A DNA stretch of 64,000 bases from Leuctra nigra (taxonomy: Eukaryota > Arthropoda > Insecta > Plecoptera > Leuctridae). The position numbers and the translations under genes were made by a program. Below are positions 23,201-32,551 of the stretch, piece by piece. Under the pieces are notes generated by a model. The model was not told where the DNA came from and made no database searches. It saw nothing but the letters and a program-made list of their open reading frames with translations. The first letter of the stretch is position 1. Each line of letters starts with the position of its first letter. The stretch covers positions 14,263,073-14,327,072 of the forward strand of contig OW203767.1 of the NCBI GenBank assembly GCA_934045905.1. The letters run 5' to 3'.

Positions 23201-26200
23201 AATATATTGTTTTTCGGACAGTTTGACTGAATCATCTAGAATAGATGCACGTTACGTCAGCTCATTGTTGCCACCATCTTGATGGCACGATTCAAAATAG
23301 CTGTGATTCTGTGCTTCTTTGGCCATATTGCATATTATATTAATTTAATACGAAGAAGAATCACTAACATTACAAAAATACATCGATTTACCTCCATTTA
23401 TACATTAAATATAACACGTCAACGTGCGAATTTTTTGCATTGCTGATATAAAACAAAAGAAGCTCGTGCAATCTATGAATAGGGGAGTGTACATTCACTG
23501 ACTGTACACAGACATAGGGGTGGGCCGGAGAAATCATTAGGGGTTGGGGCCAAGTATCTGAATTAAGACAAATGGTAGTTGGGAGTAACCGCTGTGAACC
23601 GCTGTTCCGCAGTAAAACCTTGAGTCAAGTCTTGAGAATCTCTCGAGGTGAAATGTTTCACACCCACCCTGGACATGATCACTTATTTTCTGTGTATTTC
23701 AGTGATGGGGAGTTCGCACTCAATGCCTGCACCTGAAGATCCTTGTTTCGGCGTTCCACCCGACCAGTATAAAGATTGTCTTGACATGCACCAGCATTCA
23801 TAGACGTGCTCCAAAGCCTTAGCATCGTGACTGCATGTATGATGCAACTAACACAAGCTTAATAAATATCATGCTCGAATAAAATATATATTGATGTTTA
23901 TCTCCCTTCTGTTCCTACTGAACAGCAATATGAAACTATACGACGGACCATGCCCGAAAGACACTGCACGAGCTGCTGTCCGGGTAAACCCATAATTAAA
24001 GTCCACATAGCCCGAAAATATTCGATACGTCATTAAAGAAGGCCGTATTACCATGGTATTACACTAGGTCACTTAGAAACGATTATTTTGCTAACTAGGA
24101 AACGCTCTGTGTAACGCGTTGATGAGCGAGCACCGATACACGCAACATCTCCATCCGGACACTATATCAACTCAATAAAAAATAACTACCTATGGCTATA
24201 CTATATCAATAATTGATTTTCATTGCAACTTTCCAACTATGAAACAATTGAATATGAGATCAACGTATGAATATATTGTTGGTCTTGATCACCATGCAGA
24301 ATTTGAACTTAATCAGGTCATTTTGATTTTCGGCCAGTAGAAGATATGAAGTGGTGGATTTGACGGATACTTTGTAAGATTTCAGTCAATGTAGGTCGCA
24401 ATGACTTTGCAAAATTTCATATTGATCGGACCAATCAATCGGAAGATAACTTTTTGAAAATTTTAACCAATCAACGGATTTCAAAAAAATAGGGTCTGCT
24501 ACGCCCAGAGGTGGTCCATCATGTGTAATTTCAGCTCAGTCGAAGAAACGGTGCGTCCTGTATTGCGGTACAGACAAAATAAAAACATGGAAAAAAAGGA
24601 AAAAAAATAAAAAATGTCCGTGCCAAAGAGCCAAAAGAAGTCGTTCTCTTCGCTCGCTCAATTAAGTAGTATGTGTGCAAAATTTAAGCTCGATCGGAAA
24701 ATCAATGGACCTGCAGCGTCGGGAAACAAAAAAAATAACAAAAAAGCACAGAAAGAGTCCAAAAGTGCCGAATGGAAACGCTCGCTGCGCTTGCTCAATG
24801 AAACAGCTAAAGTAAGGTGAGTCTACCTGCTAGCTCCTCCATGGTCCCCGCATCACCCCCATGTTCCGCTGGTAGAAGCGCCTTGGGCAGATGTGTGTGG
24901 AGCTCCTCCACGTTGGCGTGTATCATGGTCTGAAGACAACGATACATGATCAGAACTAGGTTATCTTCTCTATCAACCAGATGAAATTGTTTGACGGAGA
25001 TGTTAACTCACCCTGCGTTGCAGCTTCTCCTTAAGGAACGACTGCACCATATTGATGATCGTCTGGAACACGCTGGGCATGTTAAAGTAGTGCATCATCT
25101 TCGGTCGGATCGGGTAGGCTTCCTGTACAGAATAGTAATAACTTACTCCAAGGGTATTTTCTTCCAAACATTGCCCAGCACTTACATAGGATTAAACGAA
25201 CTTTGGTCCAACACTTCCTTTCAAAAAGGTTCCATTTGCCATTACAATTGTAGGTTTTTAATCTTAATATCTCCCAAGCGTTTCTATGTAGATCTTAAAG
25301 AAGACCTATTTTTAAATTATTTTATCAGCTGAAGAGTTTGTGATGAGTAGAATGACACATGATCACAGGAGGAGGAAGAACGATCCGACGAGGGTACAGA
25401 CGGCTGTGCACCTGATCAAGTATGCTTTAAAGGATAAAGTATGATATGATACACATTATGCACAAATTCGTTAAGTTAGAATTGATGATACTTTGTTAAA
25501 ATAGTCTACTCGTTTCTGCTGCCGTACAATTAACAATACCAACGGACAAACTTATGGTCTGAAGAACAACCGTTAGACTGAGACTGTACCTGGAAACACG
25601 TGGTCATCTTCTTGGCCAGGGCAGGAGTCATCTGCACCATGTGAGCCAAGGTCGTGTCCTTGAAATCCATCATGTTCACGATGCCGTTGACGATCATGGG
25701 ATCATCCTCCAGCAGCATGATGTCGAACAGCATGAAGTTGACCTTGAACGTGGTCTGGATCTTGATCTTGGAAGGATCTGCAGGTCCGAGGCGCATCATG
25801 ACGACCCGTCGACCTTGGGCATCGAGAGCGGGAAGCGGCAGACACAGTCTGTTGAAATAAATCTCAGTCAAGTGCAAGCAAATCGAGTTGTTGAGAAAAG
25901 TGTGAGGAAGACAACTCACCCATGTTTGAGCACTTCTTGTACCTCGGATTTCATGGGATCTCTGTCGCCAAGAATGTCTGGTAGGAGCGTTCGCATCGTG
26001 TAGTAGCAGTCCAGCTTCTCTTTGGTCCTCTCCAGACTGAACTTGCAGCCTCTCAGGAAGGTCAGCAGCCATTGGTCGTCTGGAACATGGTCAGGCTAAT
26101 TCATGAATGCTTGAAAGAGTTACAAAATCGCTTACAGACAAATTTAAATATTTTAAATATCTTTGAAATTTTAATGTACTGTTTGCAAACTAAGCATACT

Positions 26201-26484
26201 TATTTTTCTTTTATTTAATAGAAAGAGTGTTAAATATATTTTAATTTAAGACAAAATTTATACGGTCTAATGTACTATACTAAAAAAATGCGGGCAATGC
26301 GATAAGTATACTAAAGACATGTTAATCTTTAGCTATTACCTGTCCTTGCTTTGATGTGCGGCTGTTTCTTGAGCCACTCTCGGATGTGTTCTAGATCCTG
26401 TTCCGTCCTGGCAGGATCCTCGTTCAGTTCATCACGAGCCACTTTCTGCAGCTCAGCGTTCAGCGGACGAACATTCAACGGCAT
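17232..26484 (-). CDS. CRAL-TRIO lipid-carrier (alpha-tocopherol transfer protein-like), copy A
   Basis: Six exons: 26,340-26,484, 25,920-26,079, 25,590-25,848, 25,012-25,122, 24,827-24,929 and 17,232-17,383. They total 930 nt (309 aa), every intron is GT-AG, and phases are 1,2,0,0,1. The family binds hydrophobic ligands such as tocopherol or retinoids and moves them between membranes. Exon 2 encodes the CRAL-TRIO-N helix bundle ([20 protein letters not shown], residues 49-68). Exons 3-5 encode the lipid-binding fold, with [38 protein letters not shown] and LLPAEHGG. Exon 6 gives a charged tail ([18 protein letters not shown]). The ATG is the one shared by all paralogues (MPLNVRP). Intron 5 is 7,443 bp, against 81-359 bp in the other complete copies, and is packed with repeats plus an antisense small-peptide gene. 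The large intron may impair splicing, but all sites are intact. Confidence 0.9.
17798..19131 (+). mobile_element. composite palindrome/CRE/foldback element, copy 1
   Basis: It begins with an 18-bp perfect palindrome GTGGAGCGGTCGCTCCAC at 17,801-17,818. It continues with ETS+CRE-like texts (ACCGGAAGTGACGTCATAT near 18,241 and ACCGGAAATGACGTCAT near 18,364) and ends in a foldback. Arms 18,728-18,888 and 18,972-19,131 are about 160 bp with about one mismatch and one indel, and the loop is 83 bp. Conserved arm motifs are AACACTCCGTGTAAAAA, GCCAAGTC and CTTGGCGCATCG. There is no coding capacity. It lies in intron 5 of copy A. Confidence 0.75.
19579..19786. repeat. small terminal-inverted-repeat element
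   Basis: Left AAACCCGATTTACACGGT and right ACCGTGTAAATCGAGCTTTA are inverted copies with one or two mismatches, about 208 bp apart. No ORF of interest lies inside. Probable MITE, superfamily unknown. Confidence 0.55.
20875..21105 (-). pseudogene. possible Helitron Rep-helicase N-terminal fragment
   Basis: A 76-codon frame, strongly basic, starts MPKNGKTSARMKAIKAKKR and ends with KETPDQTAARRYSNNQRNTR and a stop. Alternating ETPxQTAARR-like blocks are typical of the N-terminal region of arthropod Helitron proteins and related repeat proteins. The frame ends abruptly where the sequence returns to the surrounding repeat, and a hairpin (CAATACCCGCT ... AGCGGGTATTG) sits at that junction. I infer a truncated fragment. 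The family link rests on composition and motif rhythm only. Confidence 0.35.
22326..22877. mobile_element. PIF/Harbinger-type MITE with TTA duplication
   Basis: The termini TACCCCGTTCTCACTACA and TAGTGGGAACGGGGTA are inverted. Both sides carry TTA, giving a 3-bp duplication typical of PIF/Harbinger elements. The related repeat at 42.5 kb reads straight through this position (CCATTTAGCAGAC), acting as an empty site. The inside has many copies of CAACTGCAGTTCA-like and CAACCGCGGTTGA-like words in both orientations. Confidence 0.7.
23087..23093 (+). promoter_or_regulatory. TATA box of the small-peptide gene
   Basis: TATAAAG lies 41 bp before the ATG at 23,128, placing a start site about 25-30 bp downstream, just ahead of that ATG and after the earlier in-frame ATG at 23,101. 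This supports the shorter start. Confidence 0.45.
23128..23803 (+). CDS. predicted 49-aa secreted peptide, nested antisense in copy A intron 5
   Basis: Exon 1 (23,128-23,176) encodes a hydrophobic leader, MKVLYIVLLVVLGLMS. It ends in phase 1 at C|GTAAGT. Exon 2 (23,703-23,803) follows GTGTATTTCAG and gives LMGSSHSMPAPEDPCFG and then VPPDQYKDCLDMHQHS and a stop, for 150 nt in total. The leader looks like a signal peptide, with likely cleavage after SSHS. That would leave a mature chain of about 26 residues with two cysteines, acidic centre and a His-rich end. A TATA box upstream and AATAAA 58 bp after the stop make this a compact complete gene. An alternative in-frame ATG at 23,101 would lengthen the N terminus by nine residues (MELFLKKAN). 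I do not recognise the family. It is on the strand opposite copy A and between two repeats. Confidence 0.6.
23861..23866 (+). terminator. polyadenylation signal of the small-peptide gene
   Basis: AATAAA 58 bp downstream of the stop codon at 23,801-23,803. Confidence 0.5.
24095..24801 (+). mobile_element. CTAGGAAACGCTCTG...GCTTGCTCAA repeat copy
   Basis: Starts CTAGGAAACGCTCTGTGTAA. It has two successive 3'-like ends: TTCTCTTCGCTCGCTCA at about 24,661 and CGCTCGCTGCGCTTGCTCAA at about 24,801. Each is preceded by an A-rich stretch and GTCCGTGCCAAAGAGCC-like text. It abuts exon 5 of CRAL-TRIO copy A (about 25 bp away) in the intron. It is shorter and more diverged than the copy at 28.7 kb. Confidence 0.6.
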
Positions 26485-27116
26485 GGCTCAGCAGCTCAGC
26501 ACATTTCATACAACACATCCTCAATTATTATAGTCTTCGTAAACTGAACTAAATTCAATATCTACGATTTCAATTTATAGTCGACAGACTTTCAGTTCAT
26601 AAAAGAAACAGGAATAATTGTGTAGAAACATGGATTCCTAAACCATAGCCAACCTAAACCTTAAATACTAAATCTGGAATTATATATTCAAAAATAAAAT
26701 AAAAACAAGCGCGTAAATCGCTAGTATAGTTTACGCTAGTGCATATAAATTAAATCTTAATAAGAAAAATAAATATACTGCCCCAAAGCCAACTGAAAAA
26801 CAACTATGACAAGCAAAATTAAAATAGCTTTGTCTTTTTGTAATGTATGTAAATTCACATCTCCAAACATTTGAGCGAGAGCCCACCTTTTGACATCAAC
26901 ATTATACCTAATTATTAATTATTAACACATATCCGATAAAACACTACTGTTCTGTAGTGAAATCTAACATTTCTTTGCTGGATTCATTAATGAGTGTGGC
27001 AAACTAACAGTTAAGATTCAAGATTCAAGTTTATTTATTTATTTGCATAATATTTTCTTGACAATTACGATGGCCAATGTGTCCATGAATAACATTACAA
27101 TCAAGATGTGACATAC

Positions 27117-27310
27117 CTCTGGTGGACAAGAGGGCCCAGGACTTATCCTAACAGCTGTCTGAGTGAGGTGACCCAGGAGATATTACACAGTGCAGTCTCT
27201 ATCGTGATAGGTACTGATAATGCTTATCAATAACACTTAGTGTTTGATTGATCAGGGTCAAGTCGTCTTGGATCACACATCTGATTACCGTCAGCGACTG
27301 TCATGAACTC
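27117..27310 (-). promoter_or_regulatory. candidate 5' non-coding exon and upstream region of copy A
   Basis: The - strand text ends CCACCAGAG|GTATGTC at 27,117, a donor conserved in position and wording upstream of copies B, C and E. The same region holds CTTATC at 27,223-27,228 (a GATA-factor site) and GATTGATCAGGGT at about 27,246, a text repeated upstream of copy F. Transcription direction and start are inferred. Confidence 0.45.
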
Positions 27311-28737
27311 AAGTTGTCTCTTACATTACAAAGGAGGGAAACAGGTATGCACTCCGTCGACGGTGGAAGGGTGAAAGTGATTACTCTTCCAAACATACGC
27401 ATTACGTAACAAAGATAATTTCAGTCTTGACCATCAATTTTTGTCTCGGACGACTGTGATTAAAGATACACAATGTGCAAATAATATAGAGAGTAATAAA
27501 AAAAAAACGTATAGATAGTTTAAAGTTCAACTTATTTGACAAGTAGGGACGATGATCCCAAAACATTTCGGAATGTAATTATAGATTAGATAAGATTATA
27601 TTCTTTACTGTCAGTTGACCATATACGAGTATGATCTAGTGGAGCGGTCGCTCCACCCAGCCAAGTCGTACTATACACTCACACTCACTCAACATACCGT
27701 AAATGCCTAATAAACTGAGGAGCAGGCGAAACACTTTTACTGTAAGCAACAACATGGCATTTTCGGCCTACTGGATCTCAAAATTGGGAAATCTCACATT
27801 GTTGCGAAATAACTTAATTTCGAGCTATGGCCCACCTGACAACATATACCAAATTTGGGAACAATACGTTATGCCGTTTGGGTGCTAGAGGGCCGTGAAA
27901 ACAGTGAAATTACACCCCTTTTAAAAGCTATCTGATGATGATGATTCAGATATCAGGAAACGTTGCTATCACCGCCACAGCCTAAACGGCTGAACCGATC
28001 AAACTGAAATTTTTACCACATATGCACTTTTGGCGTCTGATGATACCTTGCCTCTTGTGATTTTTTGTGCCGCCATTTTTAAACCGGAAGTGACGTCATA
28101 TCTCAAAAACGTCTGGACCGATTAAAACGAAATTAGCGCCATTCGATTTAGACGGTCATCTATATGAAGTATCAATAAAAAAATTATTATTTTCTTATTT
28201 TCTGAACCGGAAGTGACGTCATAAATACGCAATATTTAACTTATTTCAACAAATTATACTTAAAATACATACATAAGTAACTTACATTGTAACATAGACA
28301 ATACAAATTATAAATTCAAGGAGGCAGTGTTCTCGGCCGCCATTCCTGAAACCGGAAGTGACGTAATATATCTAAAACGCCTGTACCGTTTGCAACTGAA
28401 CTAGCTCCTGCGTATTCATTCTGCAACTTTTTTTGAAACTCAATTGTGAAAAATGAATAAACAAATTAACGGTACCGGAAATGGCGGCAGGAACCACTAA
28501 ATGAAACCGGTAGTGACGTCATATATTACATACGGCAAGACCGATTTTACGGAAATATAGGGATTATGAATTCAGATGGTCGTTCATAAAGTATCAACTA
28601 GATTGTTTTCCTATTACCTATACCGGAAATGACGTCATAAATATGCTAAATGACGTCATAAATATGATAATTGACACAAAATTCACCACTTTATACTTTT
28701 AAATAGATATTTAGTAAACCTACTTTGTAAATAATTA

Positions 28738-30058
28738 CTAGGAAAACGCTCAGTGTAACGCGTTGATGAGCGAGCACGGGTACGTGCAAATTCTCGAACC
28801 GGAAATGCGTACACAACGCACAAAAACATATACATCCATATTGAATTGATTATGATATCAACTTAAAAGTGTATGCTTTTCATCGAAACTTTAAAATAGC
28901 ATCTAAGCACCTGGTTCATAAAGCAAATCAGAATCAATTTTCAATTGGCACTGGAAAACATTCATTTCGATACTTCATTACTGACAGATATTAAAAATGT
29001 AAATAACTTCATACGTTCTTAACTGATTGGGATGAAATTTTGTAAAATAAGAGACAATATTGGTCTTAATGATCATGCAAAATATGAGTTTGATCAGAAT
29101 TATCGAAGACCGTTTTCATTTTTCAGCCTATCAGGAGATATTTATTTAAATTTTAACCAATGAATCTGAGTAACGCGTTGATGAGCGAGCACGGATACGC
29201 GCAACACCTCGAACCGAAATTCCGTCTATCGAAAATGTCATTAAAAGCCAATAATTCTAAAATTTCGCCACAGATTTGTATAGAAATCTCAAAACATTCC
29301 TAAAATATTGGTCCAAATAACCATGCAAAGCTTTAAGTTGATCAATTGAACCTTTATGATTGAACTGTTCCGTGTTAATTTTCAAAAATCACAGGATCTC
29401 CTTCAAAAAATATACCTGAGACCACTCATATGATATAAGTGTGTCTACACAATATCAGATCGACTGTTGAACGGTCATTATCAGTTTCATTTGCGTTTGA
29501 AAGTTTCTGCTCTAACTACCTTGCCTTGAACTGAAGAGTCGAAGTCGCCGTGAATTTGACAGCCAACACGCTAATAGTCCGTAAAATGTCAATAACGTTT
29601 GGATTTAAACAGATTAGTATGAAAATTGTCAAAAATGCAGATAATGTTGGACCCAACCATCATGCGAAGTTATAAGTTGATCGTTCAATCGGTTATAGTT
29701 TAAATTTCTAAAAACACAGGAAAGATGGTTTTAAATTTTAACCAATGGGAGGATTTGGCTGAAACTTTGTTTGATTGGGTACAATGTTGGGGGTAATGAC
29801 TTGTCAAAATTTCAATTTGATCAAAACAACCAATCGAAAGTTAATTTTTTTTAAATTTGAACCAATCAATGGATTTCAAAAAAATTAGGGTCTGCAACAA
29901 TCAGAAATGTTACGTACATGTGTGCAAAATTTCAGCTCGATCGAAGAAAAACTCTGACCTGTATATCGTCAGTAACAGAAAAAAAAAAAACAAACAAAAA
30001 AAAAAACAGAGGTCCGTGCCAAAAGAGCCAAATGGAGACGCTCGCTTCGCTCGCTCAA
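28738..30058 (+). mobile_element. CTAGGAAAACGCTC...CGCTCGCTCAA repeat inserted in composite element copy 2
   Basis: It carries both family ends: CTAGGAAAACGCTCAGTGTA on the left and GAGACGCTCGCTTCGCTCGC then TCAA on the right. An internal second start-like text, GAGTAACGCGTTGATGAGCG, occurs at about 29,168, so two copies may be fused. Composite-element sequence on both sides (TTAAATAG... and AATTCAAGG) shows it inserted into that element. Confidence 0.65.
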
Positions 30059-30080
30059 AAATTCAAGGTTGCAGTGTTCT

Positions 30081-30985
30081 CGGCCGCCATTTTTAAAACC
30101 GGAAGTGACGTCATATATTGAAAACAGCTGTACCGATTGCAACCAAATTTTGGAAATGTGTAGGACTAATAATTATGAATTGAAGACGACATTATTTTCG
30201 GCCGCCATTGTTAAAACCGGAAGTGACGTCATATATCGAAAACGGCTGTACCGATTGCAACCAAATTTTGGAAATATGGAGGACTAATAATTATGAATGA
30301 AATACGACATTATTTTCGGCCGCCATTGTTAAAACCGGAAGTGACGTCATATATCGAAAACGGCTGTACCGATTGCAACCAAATTTTGGAAATATGTAGG
30401 AATTATAATTATGGATTAAAGGCGACATTATTTTTGGCCGCCATTGTTAAAACCGGAAGTAACGTCATATATCAAAAACGGCTGTACCGATAGCAACCAA
30501 ATTTTGGAAATGTGTAGGACTAATAATTATGAATTAAAGACGACATTATTTTCGGCCGCCATTGTTAAAACCGGAAGTGACGTCATATGTCGAAATCGTC
30601 TGTACCGATTGCAACCAAATTTTGGAAATATGGAGGACTAAAAATTATGAATTAAAGACGACATTATTTTCGGCCGTCATTGTTAAAACCGGAAGGGACG
30701 TCATATATCGAAAACGTCTGTACCGATTGCAACCAAATTTTGGAAATATGTAGGACTTATAATTATGGATAAAAAGACGACATTATTTTCGGCCGCCATT
30801 GGTTAAACCGGAAGTGACGTCATATATCGAAATCGTCTGTACCGATTGCAACCAAATTGTGCAATTATGTAGGACTTATAATTATGAATTCAAGACGACA
30901 TTATTTTCGGCCGCTATTTCAAAACCGGAAGTGACGTCATATATCGAAAACGGCTGGATCGATTATAACGAAACTTAAGCTATTC
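30081..30985 (+). repeat. ~118-bp tandem array, each unit with an ETS+CRE-like motif
   Basis: About eight units start CGGCCGCCATTGTTAAAACC and contain GGAAGTGACGTCATATATCG, then GTACCGATTGCAACCAAATT and TATGTAGGACTAATAATTAT. Six units keep the intact octamer TGACGTCA. Others have TAACGTCA or GGACGTCA. Open frames through it are repeat by-products. Confidence 0.85.
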
Positions 30986-32551
30986 TTCTTGGATAATCAT
31001 TTTCATCTTATACCAAACGCAACTTTTCTTAGTAAGCAAATCGGTTGAGGCGTATTTTTTTAAAGAAATTAGTCCCTGCTCGGACATGTGCTACAAGCTG
31101 TATGAATAAACTAACAAAAGAAGTGATATCCCAGAAAAAAACACTCCGTGTAAAAAAGGCAGCCAAGTCTCTTTACTTTAAAAAAATTCAACACCGAAAA
31201 GGAGTGATATCAAAAAAGGAGCCAAGTCAATGACATTTCCAAATATTTAATCGTATTTTTGAAATAAAAGTATAAACACCGAGAAATACTTTACAAAAGG
31301 ACTTGGCGCATCGTTTTTTAAATTCATTTTTTGATTCATAAGCATATGCCATTGATATACAACCGTAATTTAGAATTTTTAGAATAATAGGGAAACATCT
31401 TTCAATTACATATTATACATATACCTACTGTAAAATATTATCTATTAGAATATGTACGTACGCGATAAAACTTGTTGCCTATGTTTTCTATAAATACACA
31501 ATAGTTAGTTATCTTCGTAATATTGTTTCGTGGTCAACATAATTAAGTCTCATGCGTTAAACCTTCTCATCATGAAATACATTTCTATTAATCCACATTT
31601 TATAACAAAACATTTCACAAAGTACATAGTCACATTGAATTTCTATTAAAAATTTTAACTTTATACACTTGACACTTCAAAAATATATAATAGTGTTCCA
31701 AAGACAGTTCGTAATTATTTGACAACGTTTCATGATTTCCTTCAGTCAAGATCAAATTATGAAAAGATACCCTTCTAATATCACCATATTAACAGTGCTA
31801 TAAGAATATGTATGAGCCCACTTCCAATTGTTATTTAATTCTTCCACCCTTATATTACTTATCTATTACAGCATGAAATCTTTCTACTATCGCCATTGAC
31901 AAAACTATAAAATAGCCATTACTAAAAGTAGCTTGATTCATAGTTTCTGGCTCTAATAGAAAGAGGAAAATGTACCTACTTTAAATTTCTTTCCACTTTT
32001 AGTATTGAATGAGGTCTTTAAAAAAACGATGCGCCAAGTCCTTTTGTAAAGTATTTCTCGGTGTTTATTCTTTTATTTCAAAAATACGATTAAATATTTG
32101 GAAATGTCATTGACTTGGCTCCTTTTTTGATATCACTCCTTTTCGGTGTTGAATTTTTTTAAAGTAAAGAGACTTGGCTGCCTTTTTTACACGGAGTGTT
32201 TTTTTCTGGGATACATGATTACCATGTACATGATATTTTGACTCGTCTTAAAACAATGTTCATATAACTGTTAAAAACAGAGAACATAAGAAATCAAGTA
32301 ATGTTAATTTGCCATAATACACTAAAATATGAAAATGTCAAGAACTCATCAGTAGAATAAAAACAATTTTTAATAAGAAACATTTTTCATTTATATTTAC
32401 TCTTTAAATTTACAATTAAAACGTAACATCAAAAGATAAAGGACACTGTTTATTATATTTTTAATTAATGGATGTGACTGATTAAGATTAAGTACAAAAA
32501 ATATCACAATATTAAAAGCAAGTTGTGAGAAATTCCTCTCAACATGAAGGA

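Larger units (their letters stand above)
27636..32210 (+). mobile_element. composite palindrome/CRE/foldback element, copy 2
   Basis: Starts with the palindrome GTGGAGCGGTCGCTCCAC (27,639-27,656) and ends in a large foldback. Arms 31,130-31,320 and 32,019-32,210 start CCCAGAAAAAAACACTCC, and the 0.7 kb AT-rich spacer is non-coding. Between are diverged ETS+CRE units (near 28,081, 28,201, 28,501 and 28,625), an inserted 1.3-kb repeat (28,738-30,058), and a tandem array (30,081-30,985). If the terminal T/A is included, TA flanks both ends of the foldback. No ORF is seen. Confidence 0.75.

Noticed and set aside
25641..26003. + strand ORFs over the CRAL-TRIO exons (and equivalents at 34,018, 41,156, 55,393 and 59,899)
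   Set aside because: Mirror frames of exon 3. Real splice sites and family motifs are on the other strand.
27636..27656. Helitron 3' end (hairpin followed by CTAG)
   Set aside because: The hairpin plus CTAG is present on the reverse strand, but the next base is A in all three copies and the other terminus is a foldback. Canonical Helitron structure is not met.
30069..30753. Series of ORFs with KPEVTSYIENGCTDCNQI
   Set aside because: Translation of a ~118-bp tandem DNA repeat with frameshifts between units. The conserved feature is the DNA motif.
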